From the NCBI GenBank assembly GCA_041263285.1, contig JBFSVS010000031.1:1-7584 (forward strand): a stretch of 7,584 nucleotides of DNA, in the 5' to 3' direction. Positions 1-6,764 of this stretch are shown here, in pieces. The notes under the pieces are model-generated. The model was given only the letters and a program-made list of their open reading frames with translations, did no database searches and was not told the DNA's origin. Position numbers and translations under genes: made by a program. Within the stretch, counting starts at the first letter, position 1; each line of letters begins with the position of its first letter. The DNA comes from Acidiparvus fluvialis (GTDB taxonomy: Bacteria > Acidobacteriota > Holophagae > Holophagales > Holophagaceae).

Positions 1-537
1 CGCAGCCGTGGCTGGATTCGTGCCGTGTGCAGAATCAGGAACAAGAATAAATTTTTTATGGTGACCATGGGCCAGATGATAAGCGCGAATTAATAAGACC
101 CCGGTCAACTCTCCTGCTGCCCCCGCGCTAGGCTGCAACGTCACGGCGTGAAGACCGGTGACTTCCTTGAGCCATTCTTGTAGCGTAAATATTAATTCCA
201 AATTGCCTTGGAGATGCTCGTCACTCGCCATTGGGTGGGATTCGGAAAATCCCGGTAAAGCCGACGTCACTTCATTCAGCCTAGGATTATGTTTCATGGT
301 GCAGGATCCTAGAGGGTACATGCCCTGATCCATTCCATAATTCCAGAGCGATAGACGGGTGAAGTGGCGAATGATCTCAGGTTCACTGCAACTAGGAAGA
401 ACGCCAAAATCTTTTCGTTTCAGATGAAGCGGACGGGTATCTTCGGCAGGAGGAACGTCTAATTGCGGCAGATCCATACCGATCTTACCTTCGACGCTTC
501 GTTTAAAAATCAAGGGTTCGCGTGATCTCAGGTTCAT
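1..537 (-). CDS. gcvPB: Glycine dehydrogenase (decarboxylating) subunit 2, N-terminal part, cut by window edge
   Basis: Reading the minus strand from the ATG at 537 gives 179 open codons that run off the left edge. GcvPB is normally around 480 residues, so just over one third is visible. It pairs with GcvPA to form the P-protein of the glycine cleavage system, which decarboxylates glycine on pyridoxal phosphate and passes the aminomethyl group to lipoyl-GcvH in the cytoplasm. Family signatures seen are YPLGSCTMKHNPRLNE (residues 74-89), PSAGAAGEL (136-144) and PDSAHGTNPA (167-176). The lysine that binds the cofactor lies further on, outside the window. The start codon overlaps the gcvPA stop as ATGA, so translation is probably coupled; only a weak GGTGG-like site precedes it. 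No defect is visible in the part present. Confidence 0.95.
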   Translation of the reverse strand, partial: MNLRSREPLIFKRSVEGKIGMDLPQLDVPPAEDTRPLHLKRKDFGVLPSCSEPEIIRHFTRLSLWNYGMDQGMYPLGSCTMKHNPRLNEVTSALPGFSESHPMASDEHLQGNLELIFTLQEWLKEVTGLHAVTLQPSAGAAGELTGVLLIRAYHLAHGHHKKFILVPDSAHGTNPATAA

Positions 538-1901
538 GCGTTCACCACCGCAAAGCGAGCCATCACTTCAATGAGATGCTCAATTTGATGCCGTGTGTTT
601 AATTCAGTGGCGCACCAGAGAATACCCCTTTGGTATTGAGAACTCCAAGGGGCTTGCAGAGTATCTAACTCTAAGCCAGGCAAGATACCCTCGCGAACTA
701 ATTCTTGTTTCATGCGCGACCAGTCACCCACGTAGCGCAATGCAAATTCATTAAAGAACGGGGCGTCATCAATGGCTTCCCAGCAGGGGAGTTCTAATAA
801 TCGCGATCGTAAATATTGAGCTTTAGCTGCATTTTGTTCCGCCAAACCTCGGAGTCCCCGAGGTCCTGCTAATTGGAGCCAGATGTTTGCCCGAAGAGCA
901 ATCAAGCCTTGGTTTGAACAGATATTCGAGGTGGCCTTATCTCGGCGGATATGCTGCTCGCGAGCGGTTAGGGTCAACACATAACCCGTCCGGCCTTCGA
1001 GATCTTTCGTTTCACCGACTACTCGGCCCGGGAGTTCTCGTTTATGAGCATCGCGTACTCCAATGAATCCTAAGAAGGGACCGCCAAACGAGGTTCGGTT
1101 TCCAAAACTCATCGCCTCGCCGCAAGCGATATCCGCACCCACGGTTCCCGGAGCGGCTAGCCAACCTAGGCTCATGGCCTCTTGCGTAACAGAAATTAAA
1201 AGTGCGCCTGCTCCTCGAGTGATCGCTGCGCATGCCGTGAGGTCTTCGACGTGCCCTAAAAAATTAGGATAGCCGATTAAGACGGCCGCCACCGAATCGT
1301 CACATTTATGTTTTAGGTCAGAGAGATCCGTCACTCCTTGCTGAAGACCCACGGAGACCAGTTTTAAATCTTCATGCGATGCAAATCCGCTTCTTAGAAC
1401 TTCTTGGTAGTAAGGATGTAAGCCTTCACTGATCAGCACTGTATTTTTTTTCTTCTGAACACGGACCGCCATCAGGGCAGACTCTAAACAGGCGGTACCT
1501 CCGTCATACAAACTGGCGTTGCTCACGTCGGTACCGGTGAGGTCGCACATAATGGTTTGGTACTCAAAGATGTGTTGCAGCGTACCTTGGCTGATCTCAG
1601 GCTGGTAGGGTGTATAAGAAGTGAACCATTCCTGTCGTCCCACCTGCATGTCCACTGCGGCAGGAATGAAATGAGCGTAGGCCCCGGCTCCCAAGAATCG
1701 AGAATTAAAAGATGTATTTTTCTGAGACATGTTTTTCATGGCTCGGAGTACTTCAAGTTCAGATGATTGTTGGGGTAAATTAAGAAGGGATTTTAATAAA
1801 AATTTTGGAGGCACGCCCGATAAACAATCTTCAGCTTTTTTCACGCCTATCGCTGCCAACAATTGTTGGTCTTCTTGGGGCGAAGAGGGCAGGTAGCGCA
1901 C
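534..1901 (-). CDS. gcvPA: Glycine dehydrogenase (decarboxylating) subunit 1
   Basis: This 455-residue protein is full length for GcvPA (usually about 440-455). With GcvPB it makes the glycine-decarboxylating P-protein of the glycine cleavage system, feeding one-carbon units to tetrahydrofolate through GcvH and GcvT. Typical blocks are present in order: GAGAYAHFIP (residues 71-80), TPYQPEISQG (97-106), YDGGTA (132-137), SFGNRTSFGGPFLG (265-278), PGRVVGET (291-298) and IRRDKATSNICSNQ (318-331). The start is GTG at 1901-1899. An in-frame TAA lies 18 bases upstream with no other start codon between, and a TAAGG site sits nine bases before it. The stop overlaps the gcvPB start. gcvT and gcvH are not in the window. 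No frameshift or missing block was seen. Confidence 0.97.
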   Translation of the reverse strand: MRYLPSSPQEDQQLLAAIGVKKAEDCLSGVPPKFLLKSLLNLPQQSSELEVLRAMKNMSQKNTSFNSRFLGAGAYAHFIPAAVDMQVGRQEWFTSYTPYQPEISQGTLQHIFEYQTIMCDLTGTDVSNASLYDGGTACLESALMAVRVQKKKNTVLISEGLHPYYQEVLRSGFASHEDLKLVSVGLQQGVTDLSDLKHKCDDSVAAVLIGYPNFLGHVEDLTACAAITRGAGALLISVTQEAMSLGWLAAPGTVGADIACGEAMSFGNRTSFGGPFLGFIGVRDAHKRELPGRVVGETKDLEGRTGYVLTLTAREQHIRRDKATSNICSNQGLIALRANIWLQLAGPRGLRGLAEQNAAKAQYLRSRLLELPCWEAIDDAPFFNEFALRYVGDWSRMKQELVREGILPGLELDTLQAPWSSQYQRGILWCATELNTRHQIEHLIEVMARFAVVNA

Positions 1902-1910
1902 GAGTGTTAA

Positions 1911-1915
1911 CCTTA
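1911..1915 (-). promoter_or_regulatory. Ribosome binding site deciding the GTG start of gcvPA
   Basis: The minus strand reads TAAGG, then nine bases, then GTG. An in-frame TAA lies immediately before this site, so GTG at 1901 is the only start that gives the conserved MRYLP N-terminus. Confidence 0.6.
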
Positions 1916-1934
1916 ATTAGGACGAATTAATAGT

Positions 1935-2033
1935 TTAACGATGGGTCCATATGGCTTCTTTAAGAAGAACCTCGCCAATGGCTATTTCCGATCCTCCTGG
2001 TCTGAAGTCATCAATCCACACAAAATTGTGCAT
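1935..2033 (-). CDS. Doubtful 32-residue small ORF in the rpiB-gcvPA gap
   Basis: An ATG at 2033 opens 32 codons (starting MHNFVWIDDF, ending KEAIWTHR) that stop at 1935, 33 bases before the gcvPA start. I do not recognise the peptide. AGGAG precedes the ATG but with only two bases between, too close for efficient initiation. The frame stays open a little further up (TTG possible) until a TGA. It uses AGA and two ATA codons, which are scarce in neighbouring genes. It could be a leader peptide, the remnant of a lost gene, or chance; chance is most likely. Confidence 0.15.
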   Translation of the reverse strand: MHNFVWIDDFRPGGSEIAIGEVLLKEAIWTHR

Positions 2034-2073
2034 TTCTCCTAAGATCGGGACCAAAATTCATAAACTACTGTAA

Positions 2074-2101
2074 ATAATGAACTTATACTATATATTGTCA
2101 C
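2074..2101 (-). promoter_or_regulatory. Candidate sigma-70-type promoter for gcvPA-gcvPB
   Basis: On the minus strand GTGACA (2101-2096, five of six matches to TTGACA) is followed after 16 bases by CATTAT (2079-2074, four of six matches to TATAAT). It lies in the most AT-rich stretch of the window, just downstream of the possible rpiB terminator and about 170 bases before the gcvPA start. That fits separate transcription of the gcv genes with a long leader. AT-rich DNA gives such matches easily, so this is only a candidate. Confidence 0.3.
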
Positions 2102-2114
2102 ATTAAAATGACCC

Positions 2115-2139
2115 AAACCCCCGGTAGATTAAGGGGTTT
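2115..2139 (-). terminator. Possible hairpin terminator at the end of rpiB
   Basis: AAACCCC (2139-2133 on the minus strand) can pair with GGGGTTT (2121-2115) around an 11-base loop containing the rpiB stop codon. The downstream tract (GGGTCATTTTAATG) is only moderately T-rich and not directly adjacent, so this is a weak intrinsic terminator at best. Its position directly after rpiB and before the AT-rich promoter candidate supports it. Confidence 0.35.
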
Positions 2140-2560
2140 TCCCCATCTTTTCCACACGACCCTGATGGCGACCCCCCTCAAAAGGCGTTTCAAGAAAGAC
2201 CTGCAAGTAGTACTCTGCTTTAAGCGGGTCTACGAGTCGCTGGCCAAAAGCAATCGCATTTGCATCATTATGCTGACGAGCCAAACGAGCATGATCTGGG
2301 GAGGTTACCAAAGCACACCGAATATCCGGAAGGCGATTAGCGGAGATGCTCATACCAATACCGGAGCCACAAACTAAAACTAAACGATCCCATTCCGATC
2401 GTCGCTGAATTGCCAGATAAGCATAGTCCACATAATCGACGGAATCTTTTGCATGGGTTCCAAAATCTATAATTTCAAAACCACGCTTTTTTACCCACTC
2501 ACACAATCTTGTTTTTAATTCCACTCCTGCATGATCACTTGCAAAACCAATTTTCATCAT
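2129..2560 (-). CDS. rpiB: Ribose-5-phosphate isomerase B (RpiB/LacAB family)
   Basis: This 143-residue cytoplasmic enzyme interconverts ribose 5-phosphate and ribulose 5-phosphate in the pentose phosphate pathway. It aligns by eye with E. coli RpiB along its whole length. The N-terminal SDHAG is at residues 8-12. Catalytic Cys64 lies in VCGSGIG, where the equivalent Thr of E. coli is Ser66. His97 lies in RQHNDAN, and EGGRH is near the C-terminus. I chose ATG at 2560 (MMKIGFASDHAG); ATG at 2557 is equally possible. The longer frame from TTG at 2587 adds nine residues not expected in the family. GGA/GGAG sequences sit 6-12 bases upstream. rpiB is often found near one-carbon genes such as glyA, and here it precedes gcvPA. 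The family also contains galactose-6-phosphate isomerase subunits, but a single gene with this active site favours RpiB. Confidence 0.93.
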   Translation of the reverse strand: MMKIGFASDHAGVELKTRLCEWVKKRGFEIIDFGTHAKDSVDYVDYAYLAIQRRSEWDRLVLVCGSGIGMSISANRLPDIRCALVTSPDHARLARQHNDANAIAFGQRLVDPLKAEYYLQVFLETPFEGGRHQGRVEKMGKTP

Positions 2561-2628
2561 GAACGATCCAATCTCCAGGGACTTCAATTACGTATGAACA
2601 GATTAGCGTTCTTTACTCAAGGCCGAAT
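2561..2628. promoter_or_regulatory. Divergent intergenic region between rpiB and the SNF2 gene
   Basis: These 68 bases must carry, or lie next to, the control sites for two diverging transcripts. No convincing -10/-35 pair stands out on either strand. The best on the minus strand is TTGAGT followed after 18 bases by CATACG, which is poor. A 12-codon frame (ATG at 2594, stop TGA at 2630-2632) overlaps the GTG start of the SNF2 gene, but it has no good ribosome site. Confidence 0.3.
2619..2622 (+). promoter_or_regulatory. Ribosome binding site for the GTG start of the SNF2 gene
   Basis: AAGG followed by six bases (CCGAAT) precedes GTG at 2629. The nearby ATG at 2627 is out of frame and runs straight into TGA, so the GTG is preferred. 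Confidence 0.5.
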
Positions 2629-5600
2629 GTGATTCAGCCTATTCTGCAATATCGTCCCCAAGACCGAGGCTTTTTTATTGGGCTCTCTGAGCCGGCGGAT
2701 ACGGGAGAATGGCAAAAACAATTGCGGGCATTGCCGGGAGATATTATCGGACGAGATCGCCTCACTCCGGCTAAAGCGCAGATGTTTTTAGCCGACGGCA
2801 CGCTTGTGGAGGTCCACGGTCTTCCCTTGCGATGGCAACGAGCCTATGTGTGGCTCAGCTCCCTCTCTAGATACAACGGAGAAATGAGTCCCTCACTTCG
2901 ATATTGGTCAGCGGCCACGCGACAGCTGCAATCCTTGGTCATCCGAGGGGCCGTTCTTCCTAAGTTGAATACCGCGGGGAATCCCTGGCGTGCGCAGTGG
3001 GGCGCTTCTTTGACGGGGCCTCACGATCGTCAAATCATTCAGGCCTTAGAAGCGGCTATGCCTCCCGTCTGTTCTGCCTTTCCCACTTCGGATCAGTATG
3101 AATTTACGAAAGGGACACTCTTAGGTAATTTTGACACCTATGTACTTGAAGGCGATGATCCGCTTCCGCCTAGTTCCCAGGAAGTCCTTCACGCTTTTTT
3201 AGAAGATGGAATTGATTTTCTCATTCGTTACGTCGCAGGAGGTATTCGCCCTGGAGAAGATCCTCGGCTAGCGATGCTTCACCGTTTACGAGGACATAAG
3301 CGAGATCGCCTTCCCTGGGACGAACGCCTCATGGTGGCTTTGTCTCATCCGATGAATGAGTTCCCCAATATTGGTATTACCGAACGTACGCTCGGCGACC
3401 AGTTAGATCAGTGGAGCGAGGGCGCTAGGCCCCAATGGATTCGCCCCAGTTTTCACTTGGAATCCCCGCCCGTTCCCAAGGGTCAACAAACCGTTCAAGA
3501 AGCCGATCGTCTCAGTGAAGATGGGTGGATTTTACGTGCGGGTCTCGAAACAGAACAAGGAACACACATTTCGGTAGAAGAACTATGGCAGGTCTCGAGC
3601 GATCCTCGTGTGGTTCAAGCTCGTCAACTCTTGCTTCGAGGTATTGCACGGGCGACCCCTTTCTTTAAGCCCCTTCATAAAATGTTAGCGGGGCAAAAAC
3701 CTGAAAATCTAACCCTACTTCCCGCAGAAGCTTGGGAGTTTATTACCCAAGGCGCCTCGTCTTTTAAAGAAGCAGGGTTCATAATCCATATTCCTGAGGC
3801 GATGGCGGAATTTGGAGGCGCTCGTCGGCTGCGGGCAAAAGTGAGATTGGGAGCTCGCACTCTCGCGGCCTCGGGGCCTACCATTCAGGCTGGTATTGAA
3901 GGCAGTGTCTCGGCGGATTGGAGTTTAATGTTGGGAAACGATGCCTTGAGCATGGAAGACTTCTCACAAATGGCGAGCTTGAAGCATCCTTTGGTCGCGT
4001 GGAAAGGGAAATGGGTCGCCATCGACCCTGAAACCATGAAGCAGATCATGGCTATTATTACCGCGAGTCGAGGCACGGGTTTTGAATCTATGACCAAAGG
4101 CGAGGCGATCGCCGCTGCTCTTACGGGTACCGCACGCATCCCAGGAGTGAGTGAAACTATTGAAGTGGAAGTGGCCGGAGATTTTGGCGACGCACTTCAG
4201 CAATTACATCAGTTACCCGATCGTCCTATCCAACAACCGGAAAACTTTAAGGGCGCCCTACGCCCCTACCAACTTCGAGGATTGGCCTGGCTAGACGGCC
4301 TCGATCGTCTCAGTTTAGGAGGCATTCTTGCCGACGACATGGGCCTAGGTAAGACCATTCAGGTCTTGGCACTCTTGCTTCATCGCCAATTGCGATCGCC
4401 CAAAGACGGCCCCCCCACTCTTTTGGTATGCCCCACCTCATTATTGGGAAATTGGGAACGCGAGGTAAAGAAATTTTCGCCATCCATTCCTGTTTTTGTT
4501 CACCATGGCAACAATCGTGAAGAGCTCCCTAGTAAATTTAAACCCCATACTTTGGTTATTACAACGTATGGAGTAATTCGACGAGAAGAAGAGATGTTTA
4601 GTGACCGCCATTGGTCCATGATTGTCATTGACGAAGCTCAAGCCATTAAAAATTCCACCAGTGCTCAGGCCAAAGCAGTTCGGAATCTCCGCGGGGGATT
4701 CAAGCTCGCCCTCACAGGGACACCCATTGAAAATCGGTTGACTGAACTATGGTCGATCATGACCTCGGTTCTGCCGGGTTACCTCAGCAGCGAGACGAAT
4801 TTTAAAGATCGTTTTTCAACGCCCATTGAAAAATATCGCGATCCTGAAGCAGCAGAAGAACTGCGGCAGCGCATTGGACCGTTTATCTTACGTCGTCTAA
4901 AAACCGATCGAAACATTATTCAAGACCTACCCGAAAAAAATGAAATGAAAGTCTATACCAGCCTGAGCAAAGAACAGGCACTCCTTTATCAAGCCCGCGT
5001 CGAGCAAATGGAGAAAGATCTCGAAAAATCGACCGGTATTGAACGACGAGGAAAAATTCTTGCTCTGCTCACTCACTTAAAACAAATTTGTAATCATCCG
5101 GCTCACTTTTTACGCTCCGGGGGTCCCTACCGAGGACGAAGCGGCAAGTTGGACCGCCTCACAGAGATGTTGGAGGAAGTGATCGAAGGAGGGGAAAAAG
5201 CCATCATCTTTACTCAATTCAGAGAGATGGGCGATCGGCTTCAAGAACACTTGACGTCCATCTTAGGATTCCAGCCTCCCTTTTTACACGGAGGATCCTC
5301 TAGAGAGCAGCGCGATGAAATGGTTCGTTCGTTTCAAGAAGATCCTTTTGGGTCCAAAGTGATGTTGTTGTCTTTGAAAGCCGGGGGGGTCGGACTCAAT
5401 CTGACCGCAGCCACCCACGTCTTTCATTTTGATCGTTGGTGGAATCCCGCTGTCGAAGATCAAGCGACCGATCGTGCCTATCGCATCGGTCAAACCAAAA
5501 ATGTTCAGGTACATAAGCTGATTACCATTGGAACCCTAGAAGAAAAAGTGGATGCTATGTTGGAATCCAAGCGAGATCTCGCGGATCGCGTGGTGGGAAC

Positions 5601-5775
5601 CGGCGAGGGATGGCTTACTGAATTAGATGATGATGCCTTACGACGCCTCGTGGCTTTGGATTCAGATCCCAATACGATGGAAACCGAAGGCCCCGCGCTC
5701 TCTATGGCGGAAGCCCAGCGTCTCATTGCTTGCGCACCGACAGTAACCGATGAAAATCTCGAGGAGACTTCATGA
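2629..5775 (+). CDS. SNF2-family DEAD/DEAH-like ATPase with HepA_N (DUF3670)-type N-terminal region
   Basis: This 1048-residue protein belongs to the bacterial SNF2 group that includes B. subtilis YwqA. Such proteins use ATP to move along double-stranded DNA or remodel protein-DNA complexes, generally without strand separation. Residues 1-350 are family-specific and not assignable by eye. About 350-510 resemble the HepA_N/SNF2-associated domain. The ATPase core starts near RPYQLRG (545). It shows DDMGLGKT (569-576, Walker A Lys575), VIDEAQ (DEAQ at 668-671), LTGTPIENR (TGTP 696-699), KAIIFTQF (857-864) and the arginine-finger motif QATDRAYRIGQ (945-955). All core motifs are intact, so it should be active. 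Start is GTG with AAGG six bases upstream. Its stop overlaps the start of the SWIM protein gene (ATGA), the usual partner. Exact cellular role is unknown; DNA repair, transcription recycling and defence are possible. Confidence 0.93.
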   Translation: MIQPILQYRPQDRGFFIGLSEPADTGEWQKQLRALPGDIIGRDRLTPAKAQMFLADGTLVEVHGLPLRWQRAYVWLSSLSRYNGEMSPSLRYWSAATRQLQSLVIRGAVLPKLNTAGNPWRAQWGASLTGPHDRQIIQALEAAMPPVCSAFPTSDQYEFTKGTLLGNFDTYVLEGDDPLPPSSQEVLHAFLEDGIDFLIRYVAGGIRPGEDPRLAMLHRLRGHKRDRLPWDERLMVALSHPMNEFPNIGITERTLGDQLDQWSEGARPQWIRPSFHLESPPVPKGQQTVQEADRLSEDGWILRAGLETEQGTHISVEELWQVSSDPRVVQARQLLLRGIARATPFFKPLHKMLAGQKPENLTLLPAEAWEFITQGASSFKEAGFIIHIPEAMAEFGGARRLRAKVRLGARTLAASGPTIQAGIEGSVSADWSLMLGNDALSMEDFSQMASLKHPLVAWKGKWVAIDPETMKQIMAIITASRGTGFESMTKGEAIAAALTGTARIPGVSETIEVEVAGDFGDALQQLHQLPDRPIQQPENFKGALRPYQLRGLAWLDGLDRLSLGGILADDMGLGKTIQVLALLLHRQLRSPKDGPPTLLVCPTSLLGNWEREVKKFSPSIPVFVHHGNNREELPSKFKPHTLVITTYGVIRREEEMFSDRHWSMIVIDEAQAIKNSTSAQAKAVRNLRGGFKLALTGTPIENRLTELWSIMTSVLPGYLSSETNFKDRFSTPIEKYRDPEAAEELRQRIGPFILRRLKTDRNIIQDLPEKNEMKVYTSLSKEQALLYQARVEQMEKDLEKSTGIERRGKILALLTHLKQICNHPAHFLRSGGPYRGRSGKLDRLTEMLEEVIEGGEKAIIFTQFREMGDRLQEHLTSILGFQPPFLHGGSSREQRDEMVRSFQEDPFGSKVMLLSLKAGGVGLNLTAATHVFHFDRWWNPAVEDQATDRAYRIGQTKNVQVHKLITIGTLEEKVDAMLESKRDLADRVVGTGEGWLTELDDDALRRLVALDSDPNTMETEGPALSMAEAQRLIACAPTVTDENLEETS

Positions 5776-6749
5776 TTTCCCTCGAACGTTTTGGTTCTAC
5801 TTGGTGGGGTCGCTTATGGACACGAGCGCTAGAAGAGTTGAGCGATGACTTTGAAAATCGCCTCCCCCGAGGAAAAAAATATGCGGAGGAAGGCGCCGTA
5901 TCTCATTTCCAAGTGCGCCCGGGTCAAATTGAAGCACGGGTGCACGGACGAAAAACCTATACCGTAACGTTGGCGTTGCCTGCTTTAAGCGAACAGCAGT
6001 GGCAGCGAGCGCTTGAGCTATTAGCCAAAGAAAGTCGCTTTGTGGCCTCGTTGCTGGCTGGAGAGATGCCCGAAGGGCTAGACGAAACTTTCCGAGAAGC
6101 GGGGGCAAGCCTTTATCCTCGTGTCCCTAAGGAGTTACAGACCCACTGTGATTGTCCCGATCTCGCTAATCCCTGTAAGCATGTCGCTGCGGTCTGTTAT
6201 GTGATGGCCGAAGCGCTCGATCGAGACCCTTGGCTACTTTTCGATCTTCGTGGAAAAACTAAAAATGAAGTTCATACGGCACTTCAAGCTGCCGTGGACT
6301 CCGCTGCTATTGAGCCTTCGAAGCGCCGGGGTCGGCCGAAAAAAAATGACTTACCTCTCGAAGAAAAATTAGCGAGTCAAGCTCCATTGACGACCGCTTG
6401 GCAGGCGATGAGTGCCGATCGGTTTGTTGATTTTCCAGCCCCGCTACCCACCGTCAGTATTCCCCGAACGATCCCCAAAGATCCGAGTGTATTTTCCCAA
6501 TTAGGCCCCTTACCGCATGCTCGTATCGAAGCGTCTCTCTCCCTAGCCGCCCTAATGCATCGAACGGCTGAATGGATTCAGCAAGGGATTGTTTCGGGCC
6601 GCTCGGATGAAAACTTTGAAGCGAATGGGTCAGGAGAAAGTGAGAAGATCGTGAAAGAAGCCTCACCCTTTGATAGTCCCACCTCTATTATTCGTGCCGG
6701 CAATCAAAGACCCTGGCGTGGGAAGCGTCGACGTTGGCGAAAAACATAA
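5772..6749 (+). CDS. SWIM zinc-finger protein, partner of the SNF2 ATPase, with AT-hook-like motif
   Basis: This 325-residue protein belongs to the SWIM family encoded beside SNF2 helicases (compare B. subtilis YwqB). The N-terminal WWGR (residues 11-14) is a family hallmark. The zinc-binding SWIM motif CxC-x6-CxH is complete: Cys126, Cys128, Cys135 and His137, followed by the usual helix and DPWLLFDLRG. SWIM domains are thought to bind DNA or proteins. After it comes KRRGRPKK (184-191), which matches the AT-hook core GRP flanked by basic residues. A proline-rich stretch and a strongly basic C-terminus (RPWRGKRRRWRKT, 313-325) follow. All of this suggests DNA contact. Start is ATG with GAGGAG five bases upstream, overlapping the SNF2 stop, so the two are probably made together and may form a complex. 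No catalytic residues are recognised. Confidence 0.9.
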   Translation: MISLERFGSTWWGRLWTRALEELSDDFENRLPRGKKYAEEGAVSHFQVRPGQIEARVHGRKTYTVTLALPALSEQQWQRALELLAKESRFVASLLAGEMPEGLDETFREAGASLYPRVPKELQTHCDCPDLANPCKHVAAVCYVMAEALDRDPWLLFDLRGKTKNEVHTALQAAVDSAAIEPSKRRGRPKKNDLPLEEKLASQAPLTTAWQAMSADRFVDFPAPLPTVSIPRTIPKDPSVFSQLGPLPHARIEASLSLAALMHRTAEWIQQGIVSGRSDENFEANGSGESEKIVKEASPFDSPTSIIRAGNQRPWRGKRRRWRKT

Positions 6750-6752
6750 CTT

Positions 6753-6758
6753 AAGGAG
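6753..6758 (+). promoter_or_regulatory. Strong ribosome binding site of ridA
   Basis: AAGGAG lies six bases before the ridA ATG, within the 15-base gap after the SWIM gene stop. It is one of the best Shine-Dalgarno matches in the window and suggests ridA is translated well independently of its upstream neighbours. Confidence 0.75.
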
Positions 6759-6764
6759 TCCTCT

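Noticed and set aside
1902..2128. Glycine riboswitch upstream of gcvPA
   Set aside because: Expected from the gene context, but I could not find the conserved glycine-aptamer core (such as GCCGAAGG-type segments) or tandem aptamers in the minus-strand leader.
2108..2377. 89-residue plus-strand frame opposite rpiB
   Set aside because: It lies antisense to a clearly identified rpiB, lacks a ribosome site and has no recognisable protein features; it is a shadow frame.
2561..2587. Longer rpiB starting at TTG 2587
   Set aside because: The nine added residues do not belong to the family N-terminus, which normally begins with MKI just before the SDHAG motif; ATG at 2560 or 2557 fits better.
4630..4641. 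DEAQ instead of DEAH in the Walker B motif of the SNF2 ATPase
   Set aside because: DEAQ followed by AIKN is common in bacterial SNF2 proteins of this subgroup, so it is not a sign of inactivation or novelty.
5797..6108. 103-residue minus-strand frame opposite the SWIM gene
   Set aside because: Antisense to a well-supported gene. Its composition (Arg, Leu and Ala rich) is what the reverse of the SWIM coding frame would give, and there is no supporting start site.
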